Of a stretch of DNA of 59,150 nt, positions 30,856 through 38,488 are shown piece after piece (positions within the stretch are counted from its first letter, which is position 1; each line of letters starts with the position of its first letter). Source of the stretch: a virus. The stretch covers positions 1 to 59,150 of the IMG/VR virus record IMGVR_UViG_3300043015_001357; one strand, 5' to 3'. Made by a program: the position numbers and the translations under genes. The notes under the pieces are model-generated. The model was not told where the DNA came from, searched no databases, and saw only the letters and a program-made list of their open reading frames with translations.

Positions 30856-32776
30856 CTTCTTTTACCTTCTTTAGTAGACTCTCAATCAAGTTATCAACTT
30901 GTTTTGATGTTTTAAATAGTTTCTCTTCTTCTGTTTCGTTATCTTCTGTAATTCCACGAGCAAGAGAATCTAAGCCACCAAAACCGGACTTACCTTGAAA
31001 AGTTGTTCTATATGTGTTTCCATATTCTCCGGTGGCTTGATTTTTCATCTGTTTACTTCTACCACCTTTTGAATATGATGTTTGATGACGCTTGTATTTG
31101 CCACGCTTATATGATGGCTCGTCATCTCGTTTAGCGGGTGGTTCAGCCAAGAGAACATCGTCATTTTGATCACCCCCTTCGGCACCAGGGCTCTCGTCCC
31201 CAGCAGCCTGTTCTCCGGCATCACCACCTAAATCTAAATCTCCACCAGTGTCTCCACCTAGGTCAAGATCACCACCTCCAAGATCTCCTAGGTCACCGCC
31301 ACCGCCTTCAGCAGGTGGTTGACCAGCAGCTTCAAGACTAGCAGCCATTTTTCTATCGTAGAACATTTCACGCTGCATACGAACAAACTCTTCATCAGAA
31401 AGTCCGAAGAGGTTCTCAGCAACCCAACGACGAGAGAAATAACCTTCAGTTGCGTTTCCAGCAACAGAAAATTTCTTGTCCCAATGTTCAAGCTCTTGAA
31501 GTTCAGCAATCTTTGATGGATTGTTTAACTGTAATTTAAACCCAAGAAGATCATCATTGCGGAAACCCATGGTGAATAGGTGAATGATTCCAATCTTCTC
31601 AAGTTCAGCAATAACAACTCGTTGTAGTCTTTGAATTGTTCTTGCGAATCTAATATCTTTTTGTGCAAGTGTTGTTTTATCTTCTTGTGCGCCTTCTCCC
31701 ATTGTAAGGTAAGACTGTGGTATCTTAAGTGCGGAGAATAGCTTGTCTCTGAGATACTTAACATCTTCAATCGTAGCAGTCATAGCTCCACCGGGTAGGT
31801 TCTGTATGTCTGTATTTGAGGTTCCACGAATAGGAATGTAATAATCTTCTTCAATTGATAGTGGGTTGTATCTTAAATCAAGTCGACCTGTTGATGGGTC
31901 CACGACTTGATGACGCTTCATTTGAGTCATAACTTTTTGCATGTATTGTTCGACATCTTGTGGAGGAATGTTGCCGACATCAATTTTGAATACGCGTCTC
32001 TCTGGAGCACGTACGATTCGGTATGCCATCATAGCGTCTTCTAGAAGAGTAAGTTGTCTCCAAATTCTTCTTGCTGGTTCCAATACAGATGTTCCATAAG
32101 GAGCATGTTTGTCGTTTCCTAGAATACGGAAGTGAGCCATTTGCCAATTTTCTAAAGTCATGCCGCCAGAATTCCACTGAAACTGTACATAGTTGGGGTT
32201 AGACTCATCTTCGCCTTCTAAGCGCTCAATTTCTTGAGGAGGAAGGCCGATAGCGGCTCTTACACCCATACCCTCTTCGATATCTAAGTAAAGAAAGAGA
32301 TCTCCGTACTTACACATTGTTCTACACCAACCAAACAGATTGTGTTCAATATTAAGAACATTATGATAAAGATTATCAAGGATTGTCTTGATCTCGTCAT
32401 TTGGACATTTAATTCTCAACATTGGTTGCAAAGATGAATGAGTTGTCATTTCATCTGCGTAAATATCTAGGGATGATGCACATTCTGGTGTATATTCCAT
32501 CTGATCAAAGTCAACGTATCGTTCTGCTCTGTTTCGGTTTGATATCATGTTAACTGTCATGATATTCATTGGGTTGTATTCTTGCTTCTTAAATTGTTTA
32601 CCAGAAGCAGAAGTGAAACGAGAAGCATAAGCATCTAAGTGTCGTCTTCTTAGAGCGCGACCTTGTTGGGTTCTTCTTTGAGTAATCGGACCAGAAAATA
32701 ATCTTGTTAATGAACGAAAAAGACCATTCTCCGGATTATAGGGGTTACGCCCTAGGTTCTTCTTTCTATTAGCCAT
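30842..32776 (-). CDS. 20: Portal protein (gp20-like)
   Basis: A 644-residue protein with T4-type portal segments: YVDFDQMEYTPECASSLDIY, ADEMTTHS, VLEPARRIWRQLTLLEDAMM, AYRIVRAPERRVFKIDVGNI and DKLFSALKIPQSYL. Twelve copies form the DNA entry vertex. The C-terminal 170 residues beyond the crown are unusual: an acidic Gly/Asp run (GGDLGDLGGGDLDLGGDTGG) followed by a basic KRGKYKRHQTSYSKGG segment and a final helix. This extension partly copies the composition of the scaffold protein's middle region. The gene sits 3 bases after the terminase. Confidence 0.93.
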   Translation of the reverse strand: MANRKKNLGRNPYNPENGLFRSLTRLFSGPITQRRTQQGRALRRRHLDAYASRFTSASGKQFKKQEYNPMNIMTVNMISNRNRAERYVDFDQMEYTPECASSLDIYADEMTTHSSLQPMLRIKCPNDEIKTILDNLYHNVLNIEHNLFGWCRTMCKYGDLFLYLDIEEGMGVRAAIGLPPQEIERLEGEDESNPNYVQFQWNSGGMTLENWQMAHFRILGNDKHAPYGTSVLEPARRIWRQLTLLEDAMMAYRIVRAPERRVFKIDVGNIPPQDVEQYMQKVMTQMKRHQVVDPSTGRLDLRYNPLSIEEDYYIPIRGTSNTDIQNLPGGAMTATIEDVKYLRDKLFSALKIPQSYLTMGEGAQEDKTTLAQKDIRFARTIQRLQRVVIAELEKIGIIHLFTMGFRNDDLLGFKLQLNNPSKIAELQELEHWDKKFSVAGNATEGYFSRRWVAENLFGLSDEEFVRMQREMFYDRKMAASLEAAGQPPAEGGGGDLGDLGGGDLDLGGDTGGDLDLGGDAGEQAAGDESPGAEGGDQNDDVLLAEPPAKRDDEPSYKRGKYKRHQTSYSKGGRSKQMKNQATGEYGNTYRTTFQGKSGFGGLDSLARGITEDNETEEEKLFKTSKQVDNLIESLLKKVKEDEAQ

Positions 32777-32779
32777 TTA

Positions 32780-34363
32780 TTATCCTTTGAATATCCATGC
32801 AAAATTTCTTGCTTTATTTAATTCTTCTTTATATTTAGTTTCGAAATCAGCATTATACCCATCTTGCCCTTTTATCGTTGTGTTCATAATGCTCTTTTTC
32901 ATATACATTCCGTCAATCATAGCTTTCCGATATTCAAGATCTTTTTGTGAAACTTCAAGCGCTGTGTCTCTTACCCAACACATAATAGAGAGACACATGA
33001 CGATATCGTCGTGATAAGATCTCATTGCTTCTGGCTTTCCGTTATTCCAAATAAAAGTCCTGAACTCATCGAAGGCTCTTGCTGATGGTATCTTGATAAT
33101 TCTATTGCGGATAAACTCTTCAAGTTTTGCTACAATAAGAGGTCGGGTCTTTGTTGAAGTTGTAAAACCACCAACCGCATTGTTCATAAACTCGCCTTGA
33201 GATGCATCAACAAATTCATGGGTTCCTTTTACGGAATAATAAAGATTCTCATATCCCATGTCTTTAAGTTTCTCAAATACAGAAATACCAATACCGTTAT
33301 TCTCAACAACTAGAAGGCATTTCCCATATTCCATTCCTGCTGAATATAGCATTTGTGAATACATATCAAGCGAAGGTTTGCCTTGATACTCGGCAACTAT
33401 CTCCATCTTTCCTACATCTAATACATGAAATACAGAGTTGTCAGCGCCATCGCCTCTAGCAACATCGGCAACGAGAAGGTAATGACCTCCATCTCGGTAC
33501 TTCTCCCATATCCAAAAATTTCTATCATATCCTGTCCTATATATTGGTTCTTTAATTTGTTCTTGCAACCAAGCAATATCCTCTGGATGTATAACTGTAT
33601 CACCAGAAGTATTGAAGTTGCATTCTAATTCTTGTGCAATTTGACGACGAGACATATTTTTTGTCTCTTTCTTAAACCATGCTTGGTCTCTTTCGGGATG
33701 AACGTCCCACGGAAGATTAACCGGTTTGAAATCCGATTCTCCATTATCCGCTGCTACATAAGTCTTATGAAACCAGTTACCAACACCATTCGGAGTTGAT
33801 AGTGCAATACAGCGTCCACCTGTTGATAGTGTGGGATAAAGACCAGTCCATAGATCGTCAAGACCATCGATATGGGCAGCCTCGTCAATAATAAGAAGTG
33901 ACAATGCTTCCGAACGACCAGCGTCTCCAGAAGTTGATGCGGCTTTGATTTGTGATCCGTTTGAAAGTTCAAACGATGTTCTGTTGTCAACTTTAATCTT
34001 AGCGACCTTCATCCACTCCGGAAGATATTGCATTATGTTCTTAACTTTCTTTACAAGGTTTGCTGCGGTTTGAAATTTTGTGGCTATCACAAGTATGTTT
34101 TTATCTCTGTGGAATAACATGAACCAAACAGCATAAGCAGCGGATATCGTTGAAATACCAAGCTGTCTTGCTTTTAGAATAACTGTAAAACGGAAATCGT
34201 TAAAATCATTTATCAAGTCGTTTTGATAAGGGTAGGTCTTGAACGGAATAAGTCCGTGCATCGGATGCGAAATACGACAATAATTATTTATGAAGTATTC
34301 GGGATCTTTGCCGGACTTAACAATTTCCTTTACGATTTCTTTCTTTGAAAGAGAGAAAGCCAT
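32780..34363 (-). CDS. 17: Terminase large subunit (gp17-like)
   Basis: A 527-residue packaging motor. The ATPase domain has VILKARQLGIST (Walker A, about residues 61-72) and LLIIDEAAH (Walker B and catalytic glutamate, 156-164). ALSTPNG forms the coupling motif. The nuclease domain has LLVADVARGDGAD with the first acidic residue, VVENNGIG, and a late SYHDDIVMCL with the last acidic pair. It cuts concatemers and drives DNA into the prohead through the portal. The start overlaps the stop of the 188-residue gene (ATGA). Confidence 0.96.
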   Translation of the reverse strand: MAFSLSKKEIVKEIVKSGKDPEYFINNYCRISHPMHGLIPFKTYPYQNDLINDFNDFRFTVILKARQLGISTISAAYAVWFMLFHRDKNILVIATKFQTAANLVKKVKNIMQYLPEWMKVAKIKVDNRTSFELSNGSQIKAASTSGDAGRSEALSLLIIDEAAHIDGLDDLWTGLYPTLSTGGRCIALSTPNGVGNWFHKTYVAADNGESDFKPVNLPWDVHPERDQAWFKKETKNMSRRQIAQELECNFNTSGDTVIHPEDIAWLQEQIKEPIYRTGYDRNFWIWEKYRDGGHYLLVADVARGDGADNSVFHVLDVGKMEIVAEYQGKPSLDMYSQMLYSAGMEYGKCLLVVENNGIGISVFEKLKDMGYENLYYSVKGTHEFVDASQGEFMNNAVGGFTTSTKTRPLIVAKLEEFIRNRIIKIPSARAFDEFRTFIWNNGKPEAMRSYHDDIVMCLSIMCWVRDTALEVSQKDLEYRKAMIDGMYMKKSIMNTTIKGQDGYNADFETKYKEELNKARNFAWIFKG

Positions 34364-34929
34364 TATTTCCTCTCGTTATCACTCTTCTTGATTTTTTCAT
34401 TACTAGGGCGTTTTGCAGCCTTTACTTGCTCTAAAAACTTTCGTGTTATTGAACGACTGTTCTCAACAGCAGGATCAAGAATAGGTTCTTCTTTCACACC
34501 ACCAATTTTATAATGCTGGTATGCTTGAACAAATGAACGAACACGAGACGTTGATTGAGCAAGAACTTTAGGTTCTCCATCCGCTGTAAGTGTGACGGAT
34601 TTACCGGTAATTGCTTTGTATTCTTTTTGAAGAAACTTTTTTACTTGCTCAATTTGGCGAACGATATCGCCTTCAAAATCTTTTGAGCCATGAATCTCAC
34701 GAAGTTGAATGTCAGTTTGATAATTGATAACCATCTTATTTCCATAAAACTTAACAGAAAACCCATCGTTTACTCTCTTATCCATGAGAGGGCATCCTTC
34801 TTCACGGCGAAGTCCAACTTTGCGAACTTGTCCATCAAGAGAAAATCTTTCGTCATGTACGCCATCATAAGCATTTGCTGCTGCTTGTGATAGTCCTTGT
34901 ATAATTTCTAGTGTTGTTGATTCAGCCAT
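34363..34929 (-). CDS. Possible terminase small subunit or packaging factor
   Basis: A 188-residue protein whose stop overlaps the terminase large-subunit start. This position is where T4 gene 16 lies. It starts MAESTTLEIIQGLSQAAANA, has a helical middle (DIVRQIEQVKKFLQKEYKAI) and ends with a basic C-terminus (VKAAKRPSNEKIKKSDNERK). No helix-turn-helix pattern is obvious, and I do not recognise gp16 sequence motifs. The small-terminase call is from position only. Confidence 0.45.
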   Translation of the reverse strand: MAESTTLEIIQGLSQAAANAYDGVHDERFSLDGQVRKVGLRREEGCPLMDKRVNDGFSVKFYGNKMVINYQTDIQLREIHGSKDFEGDIVRQIEQVKKFLQKEYKAITGKSVTLTADGEPKVLAQSTSRVRSFVQAYQHYKIGGVKEEPILDPAVENSRSITRKFLEQVKAAKRPSNEKIKKSDNERK

Positions 34930-34943
34930 AATTTATTCCTTTT

Positions 34944-35330
34944 TTAATATTCCAAAAGCTCTTCTTCTAGACCATCTAAATAATCTTCTAAAACATGTTT
35001 TTCTCTTGGAGTTTTAGCATTTTTAATATCTTCTATAGTTTTATCTATTTCATACTCAATTGCTGCCTTTGGTCGCTTACCATATGGCATAGCAAACATT
35101 TGTTCTCTTGTTTTAAAATCTTGTGCTCCTGCCGCATCAATCTTGTCTTGGTCTACACCATCAAACATAAGTGCTAATTCTTTTGCTTGTTTGTAACCCT
35201 CTGGTCCTGTGCTTGCAATTTTAAGCAGTTTATCTAATTGTTCAGGAGTTATAGACATTTTTTGAGACTCTTTTAAATGCTCTAGTTCTTCACGGATAAG
35301 TTTTTTAAGCCTTTGTGTTGTTATTTTCAT
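34944..35330 (-). CDS. Class-B tagged small protein (candidate internal head protein)
   Basis: A 128-residue protein beginning MKITTQRLKKLIREELEHLK, then ES. The LKE21|S22 bond fits a T4-type prohead-protease site. The rest is helical and charged (GYKQAKELALMFDGVDQDKI; KTPREKHVLEDYLDGLEEEL) with no recognised fold. It overlaps the zinc-ribbon gene before it by 26 bases. It may be cargo or a core component. Confidence 0.7.
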   Translation of the reverse strand: MKITTQRLKKLIREELEHLKESQKMSITPEQLDKLLKIASTGPEGYKQAKELALMFDGVDQDKIDAAGAQDFKTREQMFAMPYGKRPKAAIEYEIDKTIEDIKNAKTPREKHVLEDYLDGLEEELLEY

Positions 35331-35697
35331 CTGGTCTCCATCCTGTTTTCCAACGTTCCTCGCGTCCTTCTACATATTGAATGTAACACTTTTCACAACA
35401 ATCAAATTTTGACATATAAACATCATCATTTGATTTGAATGAATAAACATTACATACAGGACAAGAACGTTTAGAATTCTTCGTAATTAGTTTGTTTGGG
35501 ATAAAAACTCCGTTTATTTCTTGTTCTTCGCTCAATCCAGACTCTTCGTACTTATAAAATCCTTTGAGATCGTTAAGATACTCTTTTTCTTTCTCATCGT
35601 TCCAGCCTTTCTTTGGATGTTGAACTGTTTCTTCACCATACTTTTCTGTTATGGCTTTCTCAACCTTTACGGCATAATTCGGATCTTTACTTTTCAT
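35305..35697 (-). CDS. Zinc-ribbon-like protein
   Basis: A 130-residue protein with a basic helical N-terminus (GWNDEKEKEYLNDLKGFYKY) and a C-terminal four-cysteine site, CPVC at about residue 80 and CCEKC near residue 100. A tryptophan-rich end (ERWKTGWRPDE) follows. The paired CxxC motifs indicate zinc binding. The start abuts the stop of the exonuclease gene. Role unknown; a nucleic-acid-binding or assembly factor is possible. Confidence 0.7.
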   Translation of the reverse strand: MKSKDPNYAVKVEKAITEKYGEETVQHPKKGWNDEKEKEYLNDLKGFYKYEESGLSEEQEINGVFIPNKLITKNSKRSCPVCNVYSFKSNDDVYMSKFDCCEKCYIQYVEGREERWKTGWRPDENNNTKA

Positions 35698-36774
35698 TTA
35701 AACCTCAATAATAGCATTTGGGTCTGTTCTCAACTGAACGACCATCTGTTCGATCTGTTTTGGTGGTAAAGCACGAAGTGCCTTGTACACACTTCTCAAT
35801 TGTCTTTTTTCTATTTGGCCTTTGTTGAGCATGTGGTTTACAATTTCAACATGCATTTTCTTAATGTCTTTATCGGAGAACTCGTCATAGGCTGCTCCAC
35901 CTTGCTCTAGAATTTCTTCAACTTTTCTATAGATTGTAAAAAATACATCAACCAACTGTTTGGTATCATCATCAGCAGTGTGGAGTTGAATTCGATTTGG
36001 GTCTCCAAAAACATTCATAAGTTGTTGAAGTTTCATTGACATGTATCTTTTTCCTTTCTCGGACATAACATACATAGCGTTTGCTTGTTCGTCTCCTTTA
36101 TCAGCAGCGTCTATCATAGCTTTCTTGAATAAGGTTCTAGAAAACAAAACTGTATCAAAAATATCAATGTCCGCAAATGCCGTGGAATCAATTCCATATT
36201 TATCACACAATTCAATGATTCTTCTTCTATCAAAGCTCATAATGTTGTGACCAACAGACACTTTGTTTTCTTGAGAATTAAACCAATCAACAAATTTTCT
36301 TAATGCTTGTTCTTCTTTCATTTCTTCTTCGCCTTGTTCGAAATCGTCATAATGAGTGTAGGCTAACATATCATCAACAGTCACGGGAAATTCTTGCCCT
36401 TTTTCTTTCATTTTCTGCTTTTTCATCGATAACTCAGAATTAGGATCTTTAAGTTCTTCTCGTTCCATTGCTTGTTGTTCAAGTGTCTCTGGGTTGAGAG
36501 AACATTTGATTACAATGCTGTCGTGATAATCAGATGGAGGAGGTTTTGAGATGTCATCAATTTTATAAGAGAAAGCAGCAAATTGCGTGATTTGTCCGTC
36601 AAATCCAATTGTCTCTAAATCCCAAAACACCCAAGTTTTTCCATTTAGTTCGTCTTTCATAAATTTTAAAGCAGCATTTGGTGAAATAAAACCAAGATTG
36701 CTTAGGTCTTCGTCTAATACGGCTTCAAGCTCTTCTTTGATAATTCTTCTTATAGTTTGTTGATCTATTCTCAT
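35698..36774 (-). CDS. Tagged DEDD 3'-5' exonuclease (candidate capsid cargo)
   Basis: A 358-residue protein starting MRIDQQTIRRIIKEELEAVL, then DED: a class-B tag with LDE20-22 as site. The body has the exonuclease motifs of the DnaQ/RNase T type. WDLETIGFDG carries D52 and E54. GHNIMSFDRRRI near residue 175 is motif II, and LHTADDDTKQLVD near residue 270 resembles motif III with His and Asp. Such enzymes remove nucleotides from 3' ends of DNA or RNA. A copy with a capsid-type tag could act on host nucleic acid or protect/process incoming DNA. The start overlaps the upstream stop as ATGA. Confidence 0.82.
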   Translation of the reverse strand: MRIDQQTIRRIIKEELEAVLDEDLSNLGFISPNAALKFMKDELNGKTWVFWDLETIGFDGQITQFAAFSYKIDDISKPPPSDYHDSIVIKCSLNPETLEQQAMEREELKDPNSELSMKKQKMKEKGQEFPVTVDDMLAYTHYDDFEQGEEEMKEEQALRKFVDWFNSQENKVSVGHNIMSFDRRRIIELCDKYGIDSTAFADIDIFDTVLFSRTLFKKAMIDAADKGDEQANAMYVMSEKGKRYMSMKLQQLMNVFGDPNRIQLHTADDDTKQLVDVFFTIYRKVEEILEQGGAAYDEFSDKDIKKMHVEIVNHMLNKGQIEKRQLRSVYKALRALPPKQIEQMVVQLRTDPNAIIEV

Positions 36775-37163
36775 TGTGTAATTCCGGGTTTAACTGCATA
36801 CATAATTCCAATTGATATTCCTGCTCCAGCGATGAACCCACCGATAACAGGCCAAATATTGTTTTGCGGTCTCAATTCTTTGATATGTTCGTCTTGTAAT
36901 TTAATTAGTTCGTTAAGCTTGTTGATCTCCGCATCTGTCTTTACTTTGAGAACATCATATTTATATTTTTCTTCAATTCTTAATTTGTTTAATTCATAAG
37001 CTGTTTTTGCTTCACAGTTTAAATCTTTGGTAGCAGACTCTTCAACAAGAATTCTCATAGCAGATTCATTCAGTAAACGACCAGACCACGGAGCAACATC
37101 GCCTTCTTTTAAGTCTTTATATTTTGGTTCTTCGGCAAATAAGAGAGATAACAAGAAGATCAC
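36771..37163 (-). CDS. Membrane-anchored coiled-coil protein (possible spanin-like)
   Basis: A 130-residue protein from a GTG start that overlaps the previous stop, with GGAGG before it. The N-terminus is a short signal-like stretch (MIFLLSLLFAEEP). A conserved-looking APWSGRLLNESAMRILVEES follows, then a coiled coil (NKLRIEEKYKYDVLKVKTDA) and a C-terminal membrane helix (IWPVIGGFIAGAGISIGIMY). N-terminal secretion signal plus C-terminal membrane segment resembles unimolecular spanins, but there is no lipobox cysteine. A lysis role is a hypothesis supported by nearby small membrane genes. Confidence 0.6.
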   Translation of the reverse strand: MIFLLSLLFAEEPKYKDLKEGDVAPWSGRLLNESAMRILVEESATKDLNCEAKTAYELNKLRIEEKYKYDVLKVKTDAEINKLNELIKLQDEHIKELRPQNNIWPVIGGFIAGAGISIGIMYAVKPGITQ

Positions 37164-37855
37164 ATTTCCTCCATCTCTAATTGTCCGTTATCATAGAGTT
37201 CATCCATTATTTTGGTACCTCTCTTTATATAACCATAGGACACACTTTGTTCATGCCACTTTGCTGCTTTTTCAGGATAATCAATAGAAGCCATTCTTGC
37301 ATGAGATGGATTGTGCTTTTTCCAATCTCCTTTTCCAACTGCATAATAAACTGATGTATCTTGTGTACAGTCATCACTTTTATCATCTGGAGTCAACTGT
37401 TTAAATGGAGCCATTCTTTTGCTTCCATAAATCCACTCTAATGTTTGATCACTGATGTCAAGCCTAACTTTTTCAACATCAGAACGATTATTTAAATAAA
37501 AGTCCCAAACGTTTTTTGCATCCCCAGAAACCATACCTCTATCTGAGGTTAGAGTAGCATTTCTAGAACTTGTAAGATACTCCATCATGACATCGTATAA
37601 TAACGGCCCCCAACCTTTAGTGGCCTCTGCGCTTGTTATTTCATAGCTATTTGCTATACAATCTTGTGGTTTCATTTTTTCTGCTACAAGTATACCTTCG
37701 ATGCTATCATCTAAATTATCTCTGTGTTGGTAACTTATCTCAACAAAATCTCCATATGCTTCAAGTTTAATATAGAAATCTTCTGGTAAATCAGCAGGAG
37801 ACATCGCTGCTTCTTTTATTATTTGTTTGTTTTTTCTTACAATTCTAATCTTCAT
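37160..37855 (-). CDS. Tagged GNAT-like protein, second copy (candidate capsid cargo)
   Basis: A 231-residue protein starting MKIRIVRKNKQIIKE|AAM. This is the third tag class, ending in IKE|A. The body recalls the 237-residue GNAT-like protein. A conserved strand is followed by ATKGWGPLLYDVMMEYL (acetyl-CoA loop region), then LTSDRGMVSGDAKNVWDFYL, which parallels LTSDKYSGTLPGAKRVWNKM. A DD.C segment follows in both. The canonical QxxGxG/A is replaced by KGWGPL, so activity is less certain. It overlaps the neighbouring membrane genes at both ends. Confidence 0.7.
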   Translation of the reverse strand: MKIRIVRKNKQIIKEAAMSPADLPEDFYIKLEAYGDFVEISYQHRDNLDDSIEGILVAEKMKPQDCIANSYEITSAEATKGWGPLLYDVMMEYLTSSRNATLTSDRGMVSGDAKNVWDFYLNNRSDVEKVRLDISDQTLEWIYGSKRMAPFKQLTPDDKSDDCTQDTSVYYAVGKGDWKKHNPSHARMASIDYPEKAAKWHEQSVSYGYIKRGTKIMDELYDNGQLEMEEM

Positions 37856-38171
37856 CTCTGCTTATTCCTCTTGATGCGAGAAAATCTTCGGTGTCAACTT
37901 CCTTTGCTTCCTCTAAAATCTTTGCCTTTTTTTCTTCATAATCTAGAACGTTTTGGACCAAGGAGGTGTGTGTAGCGTCCGCAAGGTCTTCTATGTCCTC
38001 TATTACTTCTTCGCGCTGTTCTTCCTCTAAATCTTTCCATTTTTCGTAAAATTTTACTTGTTGTTGTTTTGCGTCTTTGGAGCGACCAAGAAGATAAAAA
38101 GCAATGGCCGTGATAACCATCACGATCCACTGCCAATATTTTATAACAAAGTTTTTAACTTTGCTAAACAT
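37845..38171 (-). CDS. Single-pass membrane protein with coiled coil
   Basis: A 108-residue protein. The ATG at 38169-38171 overlaps the previous stop (TAATG) and has AAGGG before it; a TTG upstream is less likely. Residues 12-31 form a membrane helix (YWQWIVMVITAIAFYLLG). The rest is a charged coiled coil (KWKDLEEEQREEVIEDIEDL). The N-in, C-out arrangement is typical of i-spanin-like or holin-associated proteins, but no specific family is recognised. Confidence 0.65.
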   Translation of the reverse strand: MFSKVKNFVIKYWQWIVMVITAIAFYLLGRSKDAKQQQVKFYEKWKDLEEEQREEVIEDIEDLADATHTSLVQNVLDYEEKKAKILEEAKEVDTEDFLASRGISRDED

Positions 38172-38431
38172 TACATACCCTTCCAAACTTTAGCAACGTC
38201 AATAACTGACTGTCCGCCGATATACATAGCAGCAATCATTGCCCAAGTGTCTGGATCGAGTGATGACCAAATAAGAAGTCCTGTCGCACAAGCAAAAACA
38301 AGAAGTTTTCGGGAAACCGCCTTGCCTAATACTGAGTCGATGAGACCTCCTTTAACATGAGAACATTCTTGATCGCAATCGTGTTCGTCAAGATGTCCGC
38401 AGTTTTCGTCATGAATGTGTTCGTTTTCCAT
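38171..38431 (-). CDS. His/Cys-rich membrane protein (possible holin)
   Basis: An 86-residue protein. The ATG at 38429-38431 has GGAG seven bases before it. The first 25 residues are a metal-binding-like tail with His at 5, 7, 13, 17, 25 and Cys at 11, 19, 23. Two hydrophobic segments follow (RKLLVFACATGLLIWSSL and WAMIAAMYIGGQSVIDV). Small size, two membrane segments and adjacent single-pass membrane genes fit a holin. The metal-rich tail is unusual for one and could sense metal or disulfide state. Confidence 0.6.
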   Translation of the reverse strand: MENEHIHDENCGHLDEHDCDQECSHVKGGLIDSVLGKAVSRKLLVFACATGLLIWSSLDPDTWAMIAAMYIGGQSVIDVAKVWKGM

Positions 38432-38445
38432 AATGTTCTCCAAAT

Positions 38446-38480
38446 AAAAAGACCTATTTAGATCTTACACTAAATAGGTC
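38446..38480 (-). terminator. Rho-independent terminator after the SbcD-SbcC fusion gene
   Basis: A perfect 11-bp inverted repeat (GACCTATTTAG with CTAAATAGGTC) around an 8-base loop. It is followed on the minus strand by TTTTTATTT. Both arms contain the CTATTTA core seen in the putative late promoter element, so the site might combine terminator and promoter functions. Confidence 0.88.
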
Positions 38481-38488
38481 GTTATTTA

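Noticed and set aside
37160-37163. Frameshift between the GNAT-like gene and the next membrane gene
   Set aside because: The GTGA overlap with GGAGG before the GTG is an ordinary stop-start coupling, and no slippery run is present.
37936-38136. Frame nested inside the coiled-coil membrane gene, considered as an Rz1-like partner
   Set aside because: It has no signal peptide or lipobox and is very rich in Arg, as expected from an off-frame reading.
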